A stretch of DNA of 64,000 bases from JBBATK01 sp039810585 (lineage in GTDB: Bacteria; Bacteroidota; Ignavibacteria; Kapaibacteriales; NICIL-2). Position numbers and translations under genes: made by a program. Where the stretch lies: the NCBI GenBank assembly GCA_039810585.1, contig JBDHXF010000001.1:163555-227554 (forward strand), read 5' to 3'. Shown here piece after piece: positions 36,295 through 45,126 of the stretch (positions are counted from its first letter, which is position 1; every line of letters starts with the position of its first letter). The notes under the pieces are model-generated. The model was not told where the DNA came from. It saw nothing but the letters and a program-made list of their open reading frames with translations, and searched no databases.

Positions 36295-38182
36295 GAACCT
36301 TAGACTGCCTCTACAGGACAAGACTTTTCGTTTCCTTCTTTTAATAGTCGTCGCTGTCATTTCGTTAGAGACTGTATCCTTAATCGGGTTGCAACTTCCT
36401 AGTCCGTACGCTCAGATCACTTCCTTGATCATAATTGTGAGTGTCGGGCACACTGTCATTCGAAAAGGACTGTTGGCACTTTTCAGATTAAAACTCGGCA
36501 GTATCAATCTGCTCATGTTGCTGGCCGTTATTGGTGCCTTTTACTTAGGTGACTATCCTGAAGCATCAGTTGTCATTGCACTGTTTGTACTTGGCGAACG
36601 CTTAGAAGACATTGGTATTGACAATTCTAAATCAGCGCTGAACTCACTTGTCAAAGCACAGCCAAGAACCGCTTTGCTAAAGTCAAAGAATGAATTTGTC
36701 GAGATAGGAAGCATTACCATAGGTTCTATAATCCAGGTAAGACCTGGAGACTCGATTCCTCTCGATGGAATCATCGCCGCTGGTGAAACAACGATCGACG
36801 AATCAACTATTACAGGCGAACCACTTCCGAAGGATAAGCGCGTTGGTGATGCCGTCTATGCGGGAACGATTAATGGCAATCATTTGATTGACGTACAAAC
36901 GACAAGCAGAGCCGATGACACGACTCTTTCTCGCATTATACGACTGACTTTTGAGGCATCCGCAAATAAGAGTAAGATTCAATTGTTCATACAGAAATTC
37001 TCAAATGTGTACACGCCATCTATCCTAGTGCTAGCGCTCTTGTTGTGGCTCGTTCCTACCGTATTTCTGCACTTGAGTTCAGAAACTTGGCTGCTTCAAG
37101 CGTTGACACTGTTGGTAGTGGCATGCCCTTGTGCACTTGTGATCTCTACTCCTGTTGCAGTATTTGCAGCAATTGGCAACGCAACTGCCAAAGGAGCACT
37201 GGTAAAAGGCGGCCGGTACTTGGAGGAGTTGTCAAAAGTAAAAGCAGTTGCAGTTGACAAGACAAGAACTCTTACCTATGGTAAGCCTGAGTTGACCGAC
37301 GTTATTCCGATCGGCGCAATAACCAGAGACGAGCTGCTTTCTTGTGCATCAGGGACAGAACTGTTTTCTACACACCCACTAGCCCAAGCGATTGTTTCAG
37401 CTGCAACGTGCAACCAAGTGACGCCGCATGCAGTTTCGAATTATGAAGAACGACCTGGTAAAGGAGCATTAGCTACTTGTCTTGTTTGTGAGAGTAAAGA
37501 CATTACAATTGGCAAGATGGCTTTCATAAGAGAAAACTCGAGCGTTCCTGTTGACGTGGAACGAATTGTCGAACAACTGAGCTCCGAAGGAAAGACCTGC
37601 GTGCTTGTTTGTTTCAACGGTACGATTTCCGGAGTTTTGGGTCTCAGCGATGTCGTTAAGAAAGACAGCAAGTTATTCCTTCAAGAACTTGAAAAACTTG
37701 GTGTCCAAGCCGTTATGTTGACCGGCGATTCTGATAACTCAGCATCGCACATTGCGCATGAGCTTGGAATCAAACGTTTTTATAGCAACTTGCTTCCGGA
37801 TCAGAAGGCAATGTCGATTGAGACTCTCATGCGCGAATTCGGAAATGTTGCCATGGTTGGTGATGGAATAAACGACGCACCAAGTTTAGCTCGAAGCAGT
37901 GTTGGTATCTCAATGGCGGCAGCAGGAAGTCAGGCTGCTATTGAAGCTTCAGATGTTGCTCTCATGAATGACAGCCTTATGTTGATTCCCTTCCTCATAA
38001 GACTTGGACGCGCAGTTGTGATGAGAATTCGGTTCAACACACTTCTGGCTATTTCTATCAAGCTGCTCTTCGTTTGTCTTGCCCTGGCTGGTCATGGTTC
38101 GCTAATAAAGGCAATCACCACAGATGTCGGGGTTACTTTGTTTGTGATTGCATATAGTTTACGGCTAAATGGATTTGAGTAG
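36284..38182 (+). CDS. P1B-type heavy-metal ATPase (ZntA/CadA-like) with altered DKTGT motif
   Basis: This 632-residue inner-membrane ATPase lacks the N-terminal metal-binding domain. Motifs seen are TGEPLPKD (actuator), ACPCALVISTPVA (CPC metal site in the membrane), THPLAQAIVS (HP motif) and GDGINDAPSL (hinge). The last helix has TTDVGVTLFVIAYSLRL, with the Asp typical of Zn/Cd/Pb transporters (P1B-2). The phosphorylation motif reads VDKTRTLT: Asp325 is kept, but the nearly invariant Gly is Arg328 (codon AGA, 37265-37267). That change may cripple phosphoryl transfer. The true start is ATG 36284, overlapping cusB by 11 bases; the open frame reaches 36239. It completes an operon with the pump and adaptor. 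Confidence 0.9.
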   Translation: MSTKNLRLPLQDKTFRFLLLIVVAVISLETVSLIGLQLPSPYAQITSLIIIVSVGHTVIRKGLLALFRLKLGSINLLMLLAVIGAFYLGDYPEASVVIALFVLGERLEDIGIDNSKSALNSLVKAQPRTALLKSKNEFVEIGSITIGSIIQVRPGDSIPLDGIIAAGETTIDESTITGEPLPKDKRVGDAVYAGTINGNHLIDVQTTSRADDTTLSRIIRLTFEASANKSKIQLFIQKFSNVYTPSILVLALLLWLVPTVFLHLSSETWLLQALTLLVVACPCALVISTPVAVFAAIGNATAKGALVKGGRYLEELSKVKAVAVDKTRTLTYGKPELTDVIPIGAITRDELLSCASGTELFSTHPLAQAIVSAATCNQVTPHAVSNYEERPGKGALATCLVCESKDITIGKMAFIRENSSVPVDVERIVEQLSSEGKTCVLVCFNGTISGVLGLSDVVKKDSKLFLQELEKLGVQAVMLTGDSDNSASHIAHELGIKRFYSNLLPDQKAMSIETLMREFGNVAMVGDGINDAPSLARSSVGISMAAAGSQAAIEASDVALMNDSLMLIPFLIRLGRAVVMRIRFNTLLAISIKLLFVCLALAGHGSLIKAITTDVGVTLFVIAYSLRLNGFE

Positions 38183-38316
38183 CATAATATGTCTTGATCG
38201 AGTCAGCCATGCTCTATTGGGGATTCTGATGCACGCATGCAGCCTTTTTATCATTTGAACTGAATTTCCGATAATGATGAGGTAACCAGTCAGTACCACT
38301 TTGTGTCAACACTGTT

Positions 38317-39186
38317 GTGAAAAACAAGAAGCCCACTCAATTACAGTTGAAGAAGCCGTCAAACTCCAAACGTTCATCCAGATCGCTAAGTGACTCACTG
38401 TTTGATGATATCTACAAACTCCACTACGAAAAATCCGTCCGCGCCATCCACAACGCCTACGCCAAAGCAATCAACGACCGTGGCATCCTAACGGAGATCG
38501 CCGCACAAAACCAATTCCAAGCTAAACTCCGCGACAAACTTGACACCAAGTTCCGCAACGACAAATTCCTTGAGCGTGCACGAAACTGCATGCGCGATGT
38601 CACCTCACGATATGAACACAACTCAATTACAACCTTCGTCACCGCAAAGAACGAACCCTATCACCTTCCCGAGCTGCGAAAAGAATTCGTTAGTGGTGGA
38701 TCAAGCACCACCATCAAGTCGAAGTCATTAAAACTGAGTGATGTAGACCTGCTCAAGAAGATCGCGGAATACAATGCTCTGGAAGACAATGTTGATCTGG
38801 CCTTTGCCAGAAAGAGCCCGGTACCGACAACAAATGTTTCAACACTTACGAGCCAAACGGAACCGGCTCAGAAAAAGTCAAGCCGTATGATCGTCTCGAA
38901 CAAAGCGCTCACCGATCTTGTGCGAATCTTTGAATCTCTGTCAGAAGCACGCTTCATCGAAAAGGTCAATCAGGAACTGATCACGTCCATTTTTCAAAAA
39001 CGTATGGAGGATCATTCTGCGCAGGAATGGACGCCGAATCAGTATGCTGCTTTGAAGTCAAATGCTTTTCCGACCAACAGAGATGACAGGCCTCCTCAAA
39101 CAAGCAGTGAGTACATGGTCAACTTCGTTAACTGCCTTCTTAACCTCATGTCACCCGACGCAAAGAAGAAATTAAACCGCTCTTAA
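38317..39186 (+). CDS. Island protein of unknown function
   Basis: This 289-residue, basic, mostly alpha-helical protein has no signal peptide or membrane segment. The start is GTG 38317; no ATG exists near the N terminus. The first 35 residues are Lys/Ser/Gln-rich. I recognise no motif. It sits between the metal-resistance operon and the replication-like module and ends at a strong hairpin (39206-39234). It may belong to the mobile element's own maintenance genes, but this rests on position alone. Confidence 0.6.
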   Translation: MKNKKPTQLQLKKPSNSKRSSRSLSDSLFDDIYKLHYEKSVRAIHNAYAKAINDRGILTEIAAQNQFQAKLRDKLDTKFRNDKFLERARNCMRDVTSRYEHNSITTFVTAKNEPYHLPELRKEFVSGGSSTTIKSKSLKLSDVDLLKKIAEYNALEDNVDLAFARKSPVPTTNVSTLTSQTEPAQKKSSRMIVSNKALTDLVRIFESLSEARFIEKVNQELITSIFQKRMEDHSAQEWTPNQYAALKSNAFPTNRDDRPPQTSSEYMVNFVNCLLNLMSPDAKKKLNRS

Positions 39187-39205
39187 ACCGTACTTAAACC
39201 AGATT

Positions 39206-39234
39206 GGGCTTGGGGTACAAGCTACCCCAAGCCC
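39206..39234. terminator. Strong symmetric hairpin after the 38317 gene
   Basis: GGGCTTGGGGTA pairs perfectly with TACCCCAAGCCC across a CAAGC loop. There is no T-run on the plus strand, so termination would be weak; it could also protect the 3' end or serve as a protein site. Confidence 0.5.
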
Positions 39235-39409
39235 GATTTACCTCGTTGAACCCTCCAGCTATTTCATAAAAATCCAACCTCATTTAAGTTCGACCCAGTG
39301 ATTCGCTGAGCGACGCGAACTCAACATTCGCATGTCATTCATCACTCGCAGCGAGCAGATCGCCCAAGTAACTCGAACAATTTCATTTTTCATTATTACG
39401 AGGTTGTCC

Positions 39410-39739
39410 ATGTACACCACCACATCAGTTGCGCCGAAGGAAACGGCAGAAGTTCTCGAAGATCTACGCGACGAGCTTGTTCGGATCATCGACGCGAAGC
39501 TCTACGGTGCTCAGCGCTCGCGCGTTGAAACAGAGCGATATGACAGAAGTCCGGAACAAGACCTTATGTCTCAGAAGGAAGTCTGTCGCCTTCTGCGTCT
39601 CTCCAAGCCTACAGTGATCGATTACGAAAAGCGTGGTCTGCTGCACGTGCTGCGTATTGGACGGCGAGTGTACTACCGTCGCTCTGAAATCATGCGCACG
39701 CTTGAAGGCGGTCCATCGTTCCGAAAGGCAATACGATGA
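39410..39739 (+). CDS. Excisionase / MerR-like helix-turn-helix protein
   Basis: The 109-residue protein has an N-terminal helical part and a C-terminal HTH_17-type domain: SQKEVCRLLRLSKPTVIDYE, then KRGLLHVLRIGRRVYYRRSE. This fold is used by excisionases and by small regulators that open replication operons of Bacteroidota mobile elements. ATG 39410 is chosen because the earlier frame (39332) begins in an unrelated hydrophobic stretch. The last base pairs overlap the next start (ATGA at 39736), so it heads a tightly coupled three-gene unit. Confidence 0.8.
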   Translation: MYTTTSVAPKETAEVLEDLRDELVRIIDAKLYGAQRSRVETERYDRSPEQDLMSQKEVCRLLRLSKPTVIDYEKRGLLHVLRIGRRVYYRRSEIMRTLEGGPSFRKAIR

Positions 39740-40707
39740 CAAGCTCTCCTGCTGACCTGATCAGCGACTTAACTGACGCCTTGTCGTTCATCCCCCGCCG
39801 ACCGCATTACGACGAATGGCTTGCGGTGATTTCCGCGGTAGCCAATACGCTGCCTGAGGACATAGCATTGCACGTTCTCTTGCAACACTTTAGCGAAGAG
39901 AAAGCTGGCGAGACCCGTGAAAAGATTAGATCACGCTTGCGCAGCATCTCCATCGGCTCACTCTTCAAACTTGCATCAGATTACGGTTACACGCGAAAAC
40001 GTCGAGTGCAGAGCGATGCTTCGGTGAGGCCTACTCCAGATTCAGCGCGTATCGATTTTCACGGCGCAGTCGAGTCCCGCGCTTGGCACTTTGATGACGA
40101 AGAGTTAGAAGAGCGTGCTGCAATTATGGAGTTCGATGGTGGTCTGTCCCGAACTGATGCTGACAACGCAGTGTTGCTCAGCAATCCATCAGCAAGTCGT
40201 AGACGCAGTTACCACATTGCCATCAACGCTCAGGTGCACGACAAGACTTTTAGCCCGAAGAGTTTGACGGAAGGGTTTGAGAATTGTGTGTTGACTCGTG
40301 ATCAAATCGTTGAGTCGGTGTGTCGTGAAGGCAATGCATTCTCGTGTGCAACATTCTCGTGCGATAATAACGGATGCACTCACAGAGCTGAGCGCAATTG
40401 GCGCGGTTCCGAATTAGTTGCAATTGACGTGGATGGTGGATTGAGCATCGATCAGGCACGTCAGCTTAACCCGTTTCATGAAGCAATCTTGTGTTACACA
40501 ACGGCATCGCACACTCCGGCGCATCATCGCTTTCGTCTTCTGTTTGCACTTCCCTATTTCGAGACTGACCCAAAGCGTTACCGTTACATCGTCAAATCAT
40601 TCATCCACATCTTCAAGGCTGACAAACAATGCTCGGATCTTGCGCGCGCCTACCTCGGTAATTCACAGGCTATCGTAATCGAAACTGCAGGAGGCCAGCA
40701 TGACTGA
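39736..40707 (+). CDS. Primase-like protein with PriCT-2 domain
   Basis: The 323-residue protein begins with a PriCT-2 domain (about residues 20-90, YDEWLAVISAVANTLPEDIA to SIGSLFKLASDYGY), a helical domain found C-terminal in mobile-element primases. The second half holds a primase/VirE-N-like region with VAIDVDGGLSIDQA and HRFRLLFALPYF. The DVD acidic pair could bind metal. The domain order is inverted compared with typical PriCT proteins. It is coupled to the HTH protein upstream (ATGA) and the RepA-like ATPase downstream (8-base overlap), which points to replication of an element or plasmid. Confidence 0.75.
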   Translation: MTSSPADLISDLTDALSFIPRRPHYDEWLAVISAVANTLPEDIALHVLLQHFSEEKAGETREKIRSRLRSISIGSLFKLASDYGYTRKRRVQSDASVRPTPDSARIDFHGAVESRAWHFDDEELEERAAIMEFDGGLSRTDADNAVLLSNPSASRRRSYHIAINAQVHDKTFSPKSLTEGFENCVLTRDQIVESVCREGNAFSCATFSCDNNGCTHRAERNWRGSELVAIDVDGGLSIDQARQLNPFHEAILCYTTASHTPAHHRFRLLFALPYFETDPKRYRYIVKSFIHIFKADKQCSDLARAYLGNSQAIVIETAGGQHD

Positions 40708-41887
40708 GAACCACACGAACGGCACAAGCGATGTCCTGGGATCAATCAACAATCTTCAAGACTTTCTGCGCAGCATTTCACTGAGAACTGAGAGCGAGAG
40801 CAATGGCAGTCGACAAACCTTGAACGTCATGTCGATGCAACAGATCATCGAGCTTGCCGACACCAATCCGGACAGACGTCAACTCTTTGGTAATTACATT
40901 TTGGAAGACTCATTGACACTGCTCATCGGCGAGCGCGGTTCTTCAAAGACATACCTCGGGTTACAACTCGGTCTTGCTATTGCGTCTGGCGCACAATCGT
41001 TTCTCGGTGAAACAATCGGAGTGCAGGGTCCGGTGTGGTATATGAACTTCGAACTCAGCGACGTCCGTCTGGCAAAACGCGTGAAGCTCTTGACGGACTA
41101 TGGTGCGCCGTTCTACAATGAAACACTTGCGCAGTTTTTCGCAACATCCATTCGTCAACGTCTTGACGACCCGATGCTCAAAGACATTGCAGCGCACATC
41201 GAGCGTATCAAGCCGGTACTCATCATCATCGACAACTTCCGCGCAGCATTTTCCGGTGTACGTGCAGACGACAACTCTGCCGTTGCAAGCGCGATGCTCA
41301 AACTGTGTGAGCTCAAGGATAAATACCACTCGTCAATTTTGATGGTTCACCATACACGCAAAGGCACGAGTGATTTACGGAGTCATAGCGACTTGCAAAG
41401 CGGTGCCGGAGCACTGTCTGACTTTGCCGATGCGGACTTCTTCATTCGCAAATCCAAAAAGAATCGTCACCAACGTTTACTTCAACGCGGAAAGAGTCGC
41501 GATGTCGATGAATCCGATACTGCAAAGCTTATCGAATACTTCCCTGAGTCGGGCAGTTTATGGTTCACAAGCATCGAAGATGGTGTCGACGAGCGCGAGC
41601 ACATTGGAGAGGATGTTCAAAGACAATCATCAAAATCAGAATCAATATCCTGGGAAGCACTATTCGGTTCCGATAGCGAACTAAAGACCGGTGAACTGCT
41701 CAGCAGAATGGAGAACATCTATCAAATCCGTGGTGGTTCCAGAGATCGTGTTCTTGAACAAGGGAGAAATTCAGGTAAGGTGACACGTTGCGCACGCGGA
41801 GTGTACAAGCTGAGCTCAAATGCCAGGGCGCAATACACAGAATCACTGGATCTGGATGATGAAACGCCCAATGCGATCTACGATTGA
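40700..41887 (+). CDS. RepA-like AAA ATPase (AAA_25 family)
   Basis: The 395-residue protein has a RecA-type ATPase core: Walker A GERGSSKTYLG (about residues 77-87), Walker B VLIIIDNFRAAFSG and the VHHTRKGTSDLR motif with sensor His. These match the AAA_25/RepA hexameric helicases encoded by plasmids and mobile islands. It follows the PriCT primase with an 8-base overlap, so both likely act together in element replication. About 90 C-terminal residues beyond the ATPase look like a small winged or helical domain (GELLSRMENIYQIRGGSR). Confidence 0.85.
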   Translation: MTENHTNGTSDVLGSINNLQDFLRSISLRTESESNGSRQTLNVMSMQQIIELADTNPDRRQLFGNYILEDSLTLLIGERGSSKTYLGLQLGLAIASGAQSFLGETIGVQGPVWYMNFELSDVRLAKRVKLLTDYGAPFYNETLAQFFATSIRQRLDDPMLKDIAAHIERIKPVLIIIDNFRAAFSGVRADDNSAVASAMLKLCELKDKYHSSILMVHHTRKGTSDLRSHSDLQSGAGALSDFADADFFIRKSKKNRHQRLLQRGKSRDVDESDTAKLIEYFPESGSLWFTSIEDGVDEREHIGEDVQRQSSKSESISWEALFGSDSELKTGELLSRMENIYQIRGGSRDRVLEQGRNSGKVTRCARGVYKLSSNARAQYTESLDLDDETPNAIYD

Positions 41888-42624
41888 CCCCGCTTCGTTC
41901 CACCTACCCACCACTTTCTAAGGGAATTGGTTGGTTGGTGGAAGCTGAAAGCTTTGAATTTTGATCAAAGTAGCATATTCTAAGCACTAAATCACTATGA
42001 GTGGCACCATTAGAAGTCAAATTCACGCGTTCTGAGCGCCGATTCGCAGGTTATTCTGCAGGTTTGACGTCAGTTATGCCTGAAAATGGCTTGAATAAAG
42101 CAGTCAAAAGCAATCTTTTCAGCATGAAAAAGGCACATTTAACCTCAGGTTGGTCAAAAGATCAGTCAAAAGTTGCTCGATGGAGCTTGCCTGTTCTTGT
42201 TCAGCATCGACCACTAACGATTCAGAACGATTGACAGTGATTACGAGAGAAAGGTGCTAGCCTGAGACAGAAATGATCAAAAATGAGCTAAAAACATCGC
42301 CAATTGATCGGTTTTTGATAAAAAATGATACGAAAAATCAAAGTTCCGATGTGCCCCGTGGTGCAAACGCACAATGCACCAACGTTTCATGTTCAATTCC
42401 GCGAATACATCAAGGGCTTTTGGTCAGATGTCGCAAAAGTCAGACAGGTTTTGAATCAGAACGCTAACGCTTTGTGTGTGCTGCGAGTAAGATCGCACTA
42501 GTCCACGGCACAAACCAGCAAGGAGTCGCGGCGGAATCGAATATTCTTAGCGAATTCAAGAGACGAGAGCACAATTGTTTAGCAGAACAGAACGAAAACT
42601 CAATCATTTAAAACAGGAGGACAT
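41888..42624. other. Non-coding region with short repeats, possible origin
   Basis: No convincing gene is visible in 737 bases. GTCAAAAG occurs three times on the plus strand (42103-42110, 42153-42160, 42165-42172), and AT-rich near-repeats around GATCAAAAATGA and GATAAAAAATGA follow at about 42275-42330. Next to a RepA-like gene such repeats could be replication-protein sites. The only frame of note (42001-42234) starts at GTG and looks non-coding. Confidence 0.35.
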
Positions 42625-42993
42625 ATGACGGGCATAGAATTAACAAATGCAATGCGCAGAGTTGGTATCACATGTCGTCAGTTGGCGCACTTATGCGGAT
42701 GGCAATGCGAATCACGCGTAGTAGAAGCGCGTTCGCGTGGCACAAGCGACATTCCGGAGATCATTGACATGGCGCTGGAGAAGTTCATTGGTCACAAGCG
42801 ATATGAAAAACTCGTCGACACCCTGGCAGATGTCAAGTGGATTGATGTTGAGAAAGCAAAGACCAGGGTGATCGTTGGTCCGGGGATTGAGATTAATAAG
42901 ACGTATCGGCGGCAGTTGCAAGTGGTGGCGGCGAAGTATGGGGTGAGGGTGGAGGTGTATGGGTTGGAGGATGGGACTGGGAGTGGAGAGTGA
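42625..42993 (+). CDS. Small HTH-containing protein
   Basis: This 122-residue protein follows an excellent Shine-Dalgarno (AGGAGG, 6 bases before the ATG), rare in this window. The first 50 residues resemble a Cro/XRE-type helix-turn-helix (LTNAMRRVGITCRQLAHLCG). The C-terminal half contains alternating basic and hydrophobic residues (TYRRQLQVVAAKYGVRVEVY). It could regulate or initiate replication of the element. No family is recognised with certainty. Confidence 0.6.
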   Translation: MTGIELTNAMRRVGITCRQLAHLCGWQCESRVVEARSRGTSDIPEIIDMALEKFIGHKRYEKLVDTLADVKWIDVEKAKTRVIVGPGIEINKTYRRQLQVVAAKYGVRVEVYGLEDGTGSGE

Positions 42994-43151
42994 CTAGTTA
43001 ATCGTGTGTCGGCGTTGAAAAACTAGTGCTTGCGCGCAAAAGATGTAGAGTCCGAAGTTCAAGCCAGTTGTATTTGCCTGCCTTTTTTCAAAACTTGGTG
43101 TCAAACACACTTGTGTACAGCAGTCAAAGCATGTGACATACGGGTTCAATT

Positions 43152-43568
43152 TTACTCAGTGACAATGGCAGTTGGATAAGACCCTCTTGGGTAATCGATC
43201 AACTGCGCGGATTCCGCAAGGGTTCTCAGATACACGTCATCATTGGAACCGTCGTGGACGAGCACATGCGCTGGGTTGTCAGATTCAGGTGCGTACAAAC
43301 AGCGTGCGCCGTTATCATGGAATACTTTCGTCAAAATCTGACAGAGCGCAAATTTGTCAGCATCATGAACAAACAATTCAAACGCTGTAAGTCTTTTGAT
43401 GTTCAGTGACAATAGTCCGTTGTCCTTTTCGCGCAACTCGAACGCACGAGAGCTAATTGTACCAGTCTTTGAGATGTACGCGGGTTTATTTCTGAAAGCA
43501 CGTCGAAGCAAGAGCTCTGAGTCGTCAATGCGTTCATTCAATTCGTAGTTCCTACTCTGTGATGCCAT
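43152..43568 (-). CDS. Third gene of the TIGR04255 cassette, unknown function
   Basis: This 138-residue soluble protein begins MASQSRNYELNERIDDSELL and contains LRRAFRNKPAYISKTGTIS. The start overlaps the end of the upstream gene by 17 bases, so translation is coupled. No family is recognised. It always reads in the order TIGR04255 gene, 165-residue gene, this gene in the present window. Position suggests it is part of a toxin-antitoxin-like or defence cassette; that is inference. Confidence 0.6.
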   Translation of the reverse strand: MASQSRNYELNERIDDSELLLRRAFRNKPAYISKTGTISSRAFELREKDNGLLSLNIKRLTAFELFVHDADKFALCQILTKVFHDNGARCLYAPESDNPAHVLVHDGSNDDVYLRTLAESAQLIDYPRGSYPTAIVTE

Positions 43569-44049
43569 TCTCTTGCGCTTCTGAGCTATGTAACCAATCT
43601 ATATGCGATGCAATTTCTACCAGTTTGAACATTCCCTTGCTTATGAAATTCTTATTCTGGAATCTCAAAAAGGACGTTTCATGAGGGTATACTAAAATCT
43701 CAAGCAGTCGTGAGGCGTTGCGTAACTCAATCGAAATTTCACCGTTTACTCCAGGCGCAGCAAAATGGACTTCAATCCCGCAAGCATCAAAATCCTTAAG
43801 AATGTCTAATGCTAAATCAATCTCACGCTTTCCGATTTGCTTGGCAGATCCATCATCCCATCCCGCCCGAAGTTTTGCAAAGTCCCAAATTTGCGCCTGA
43901 ATTTCACGATTGGCCGTTTTCTTTAAGTCCGCAAAGTCACCAACTTTCATAACTCGAGCCGAAGCAATCGGACTGAAGTTAAAAACTGGTACAGGTTTTG
44001 TAAGCGATGAAGCGCTTGAAGCAAAATCAACTTGCGGCAAAAAAACCAT
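43552..44049 (-). CDS. Second gene of the TIGR04255 cassette
   Basis: The 165-residue soluble protein contains RAGWDDGSAKQIGKREIDLA and PGVNGEISIELRNASRLLEI. This layout (a GWDG-like motif, then an alpha helix, then P-x-x-x-G-x-I-x-x-E followed by strands) recurs in a widespread group of small uncharacterised proteins carried by mobile elements. Function is unknown. It overlaps the TIGR04255 gene by 23 bases and the next gene by 17, so the three are one transcription and translation unit. Confidence 0.65.
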   Translation of the reverse strand: MVFLPQVDFASSASSLTKPVPVFNFSPIASARVMKVGDFADLKKTANREIQAQIWDFAKLRAGWDDGSAKQIGKREIDLALDILKDFDACGIEVHFAAPGVNGEISIELRNASRLLEILVYPHETSFLRFQNKNFISKGMFKLVEIASHIDWLHSSEAQENGITE

Positions 44050-44773
44050 ATTGCTCCTTTTTGATGAGTTTCTTGAAAGTTTCTGATGTTATCTCGTGAG
44101 ACTTGTCCAACCAACTAGTCAATGAATTGAAGTCAACATCGGAAGTTTTGCTTACAGCAATCTGACAATTGAGTGCTGGTCTGCGTGTATCAAGTTGTAC
44201 AGACGACTGAACGTTAATATTCAAGACCGAATCATCGTCTAAAATAGTTGCGGTTGTCAGCGTCACTCCTTCAACCGCGCCAAGGGCTGGAGACACTTCG
44301 ACATTCACATTCATCGCTTGTCTGATAGCATCGAGTCTATTCGGATTCTCATGCTGCCATGCGTCAATATATTGTAGAACGACGCGAATCAAGTCGAAAG
44401 TATTGCGACCGTAAGCATCTGATAGGGCCTTCAATCCTTGACAAACAAGATCTCGAAAGGTATTCCAAGTATAGTTCTGTTCAACGTCGTTTACAGTAAA
44501 TATACCTTTACCGAGTTGAAAAACTGGATAATGCCCCTCTTCTGACGACCAATATTGATGCGCAACGATGTGGGGCGGAAGTGGAATTCCTTCCGGAAAC
44601 CTTGATACATGGTAAGGTTCACGATTAACTTTCTGCCTCAGCGAATCTTGCAGTTTACCTACTGCCACTTCATAGCCGCTGTCGGCTCCAGTTATACCAT
44701 GTACTCCCCAACGAATTTCAAATATGACTTCCTGCAAGGGAGCATTAGGTAGTTTTTCGATGTGAGTAGGCAT
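44027..44773 (-). CDS. TIGR04255 family protein
   Basis: The 248-residue protein starts with the pattern LPNAPLQEVIFEIRWGV, characteristic of the sporadically distributed TIGR04255 family. The rest fits in length and in the RVVLQYIDAW segment in the middle. Members are of unknown function and are often found in accessory regions. ATG 44773 is chosen; another ATG lies two codons upstream at 44779. A TANNTTTG promoter element lies just upstream at 44793. It heads the three-gene cassette. Confidence 0.75.
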   Translation of the reverse strand: MPTHIEKLPNAPLQEVIFEIRWGVHGITGADSGYEVAVGKLQDSLRQKVNREPYHVSRFPEGIPLPPHIVAHQYWSSEEGHYPVFQLGKGIFTVNDVEQNYTWNTFRDLVCQGLKALSDAYGRNTFDLIRVVLQYIDAWQHENPNRLDAIRQAMNVNVEVSPALGAVEGVTLTTATILDDDSVLNINVQSSVQLDTRRPALNCQIAVSKTSDVDFNSLTSWLDKSHEITSETFKKLIKKEQYGFFAAS

Positions 44774-44792
44774 GTTCATGTTTTGTCTTTGG

Positions 44793-44800
44793 CAAAGATA
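44793..44800 (-). promoter_or_regulatory. -7 element (TATCTTTG) of the TIGR04255 cassette
   Basis: On the minus strand the bases read TATCTTTG, 14-20 bases before the two candidate ATGs, so the transcript is nearly leaderless. Confidence 0.5.
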
Positions 44801-44894
44801 CGAGGAGTGCCCGTTAGTGCAGAGTTGTTAACGAATGATGAGGAGACTTAGCGCTTTATTCGCCAACACTCAACTCCTTACAAATTTGATCTGA

Positions 44895-45062
44895 TTAATC
44901 TATTCTTTTTCGATTGAAAATAAGACGATTTGTATTGCGATAGGTCAGTCCTGGATGCGCCTCAAAGCCCAGAAGCCAAAGTAGATGAAGCTCAAGTACT
45001 TGTGGATCAGAAAGACAGAACCAGGTGTGCACACCGTCTGCATAACTTTTGAGGTTTTTCAT
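44895..45062 (-). CDS. Possible 55-residue protein or gene remnant
   Basis: Between the defence operon and the TIGR04255 cassette a minus-strand frame runs from ATG 45062 to TAA 44895, encoding MKNLKSYADGVHTWFCLSDP followed by a hydrophobic stretch and a basic end. The amino acid composition looks genuine (aromatic and hydrophobic pattern). No family is recognised. It lies 65 bases downstream of the stop of the giant helicase gene on the same strand, so it could be its last operon member or the remains of a longer gene. Confidence 0.35.
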   Translation of the reverse strand: MKNLKSYADGVHTWFCLSDPQVLELHLLWLLGFEAHPGLTYRNTNRLIFNRKRID

Positions 45063-45126
45063 ATCTTACGGAACTTGACGATTAACACATCGATGTCACT
45101 AGTTACCAAAACAAATCCACGAAATT

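Noticed and set aside
42001..42234. 77-residue frame between the RepA-like and HTH genes
   Set aside because: GTG start, no ribosome site, no recognisable composition, and it contains the short direct repeats.
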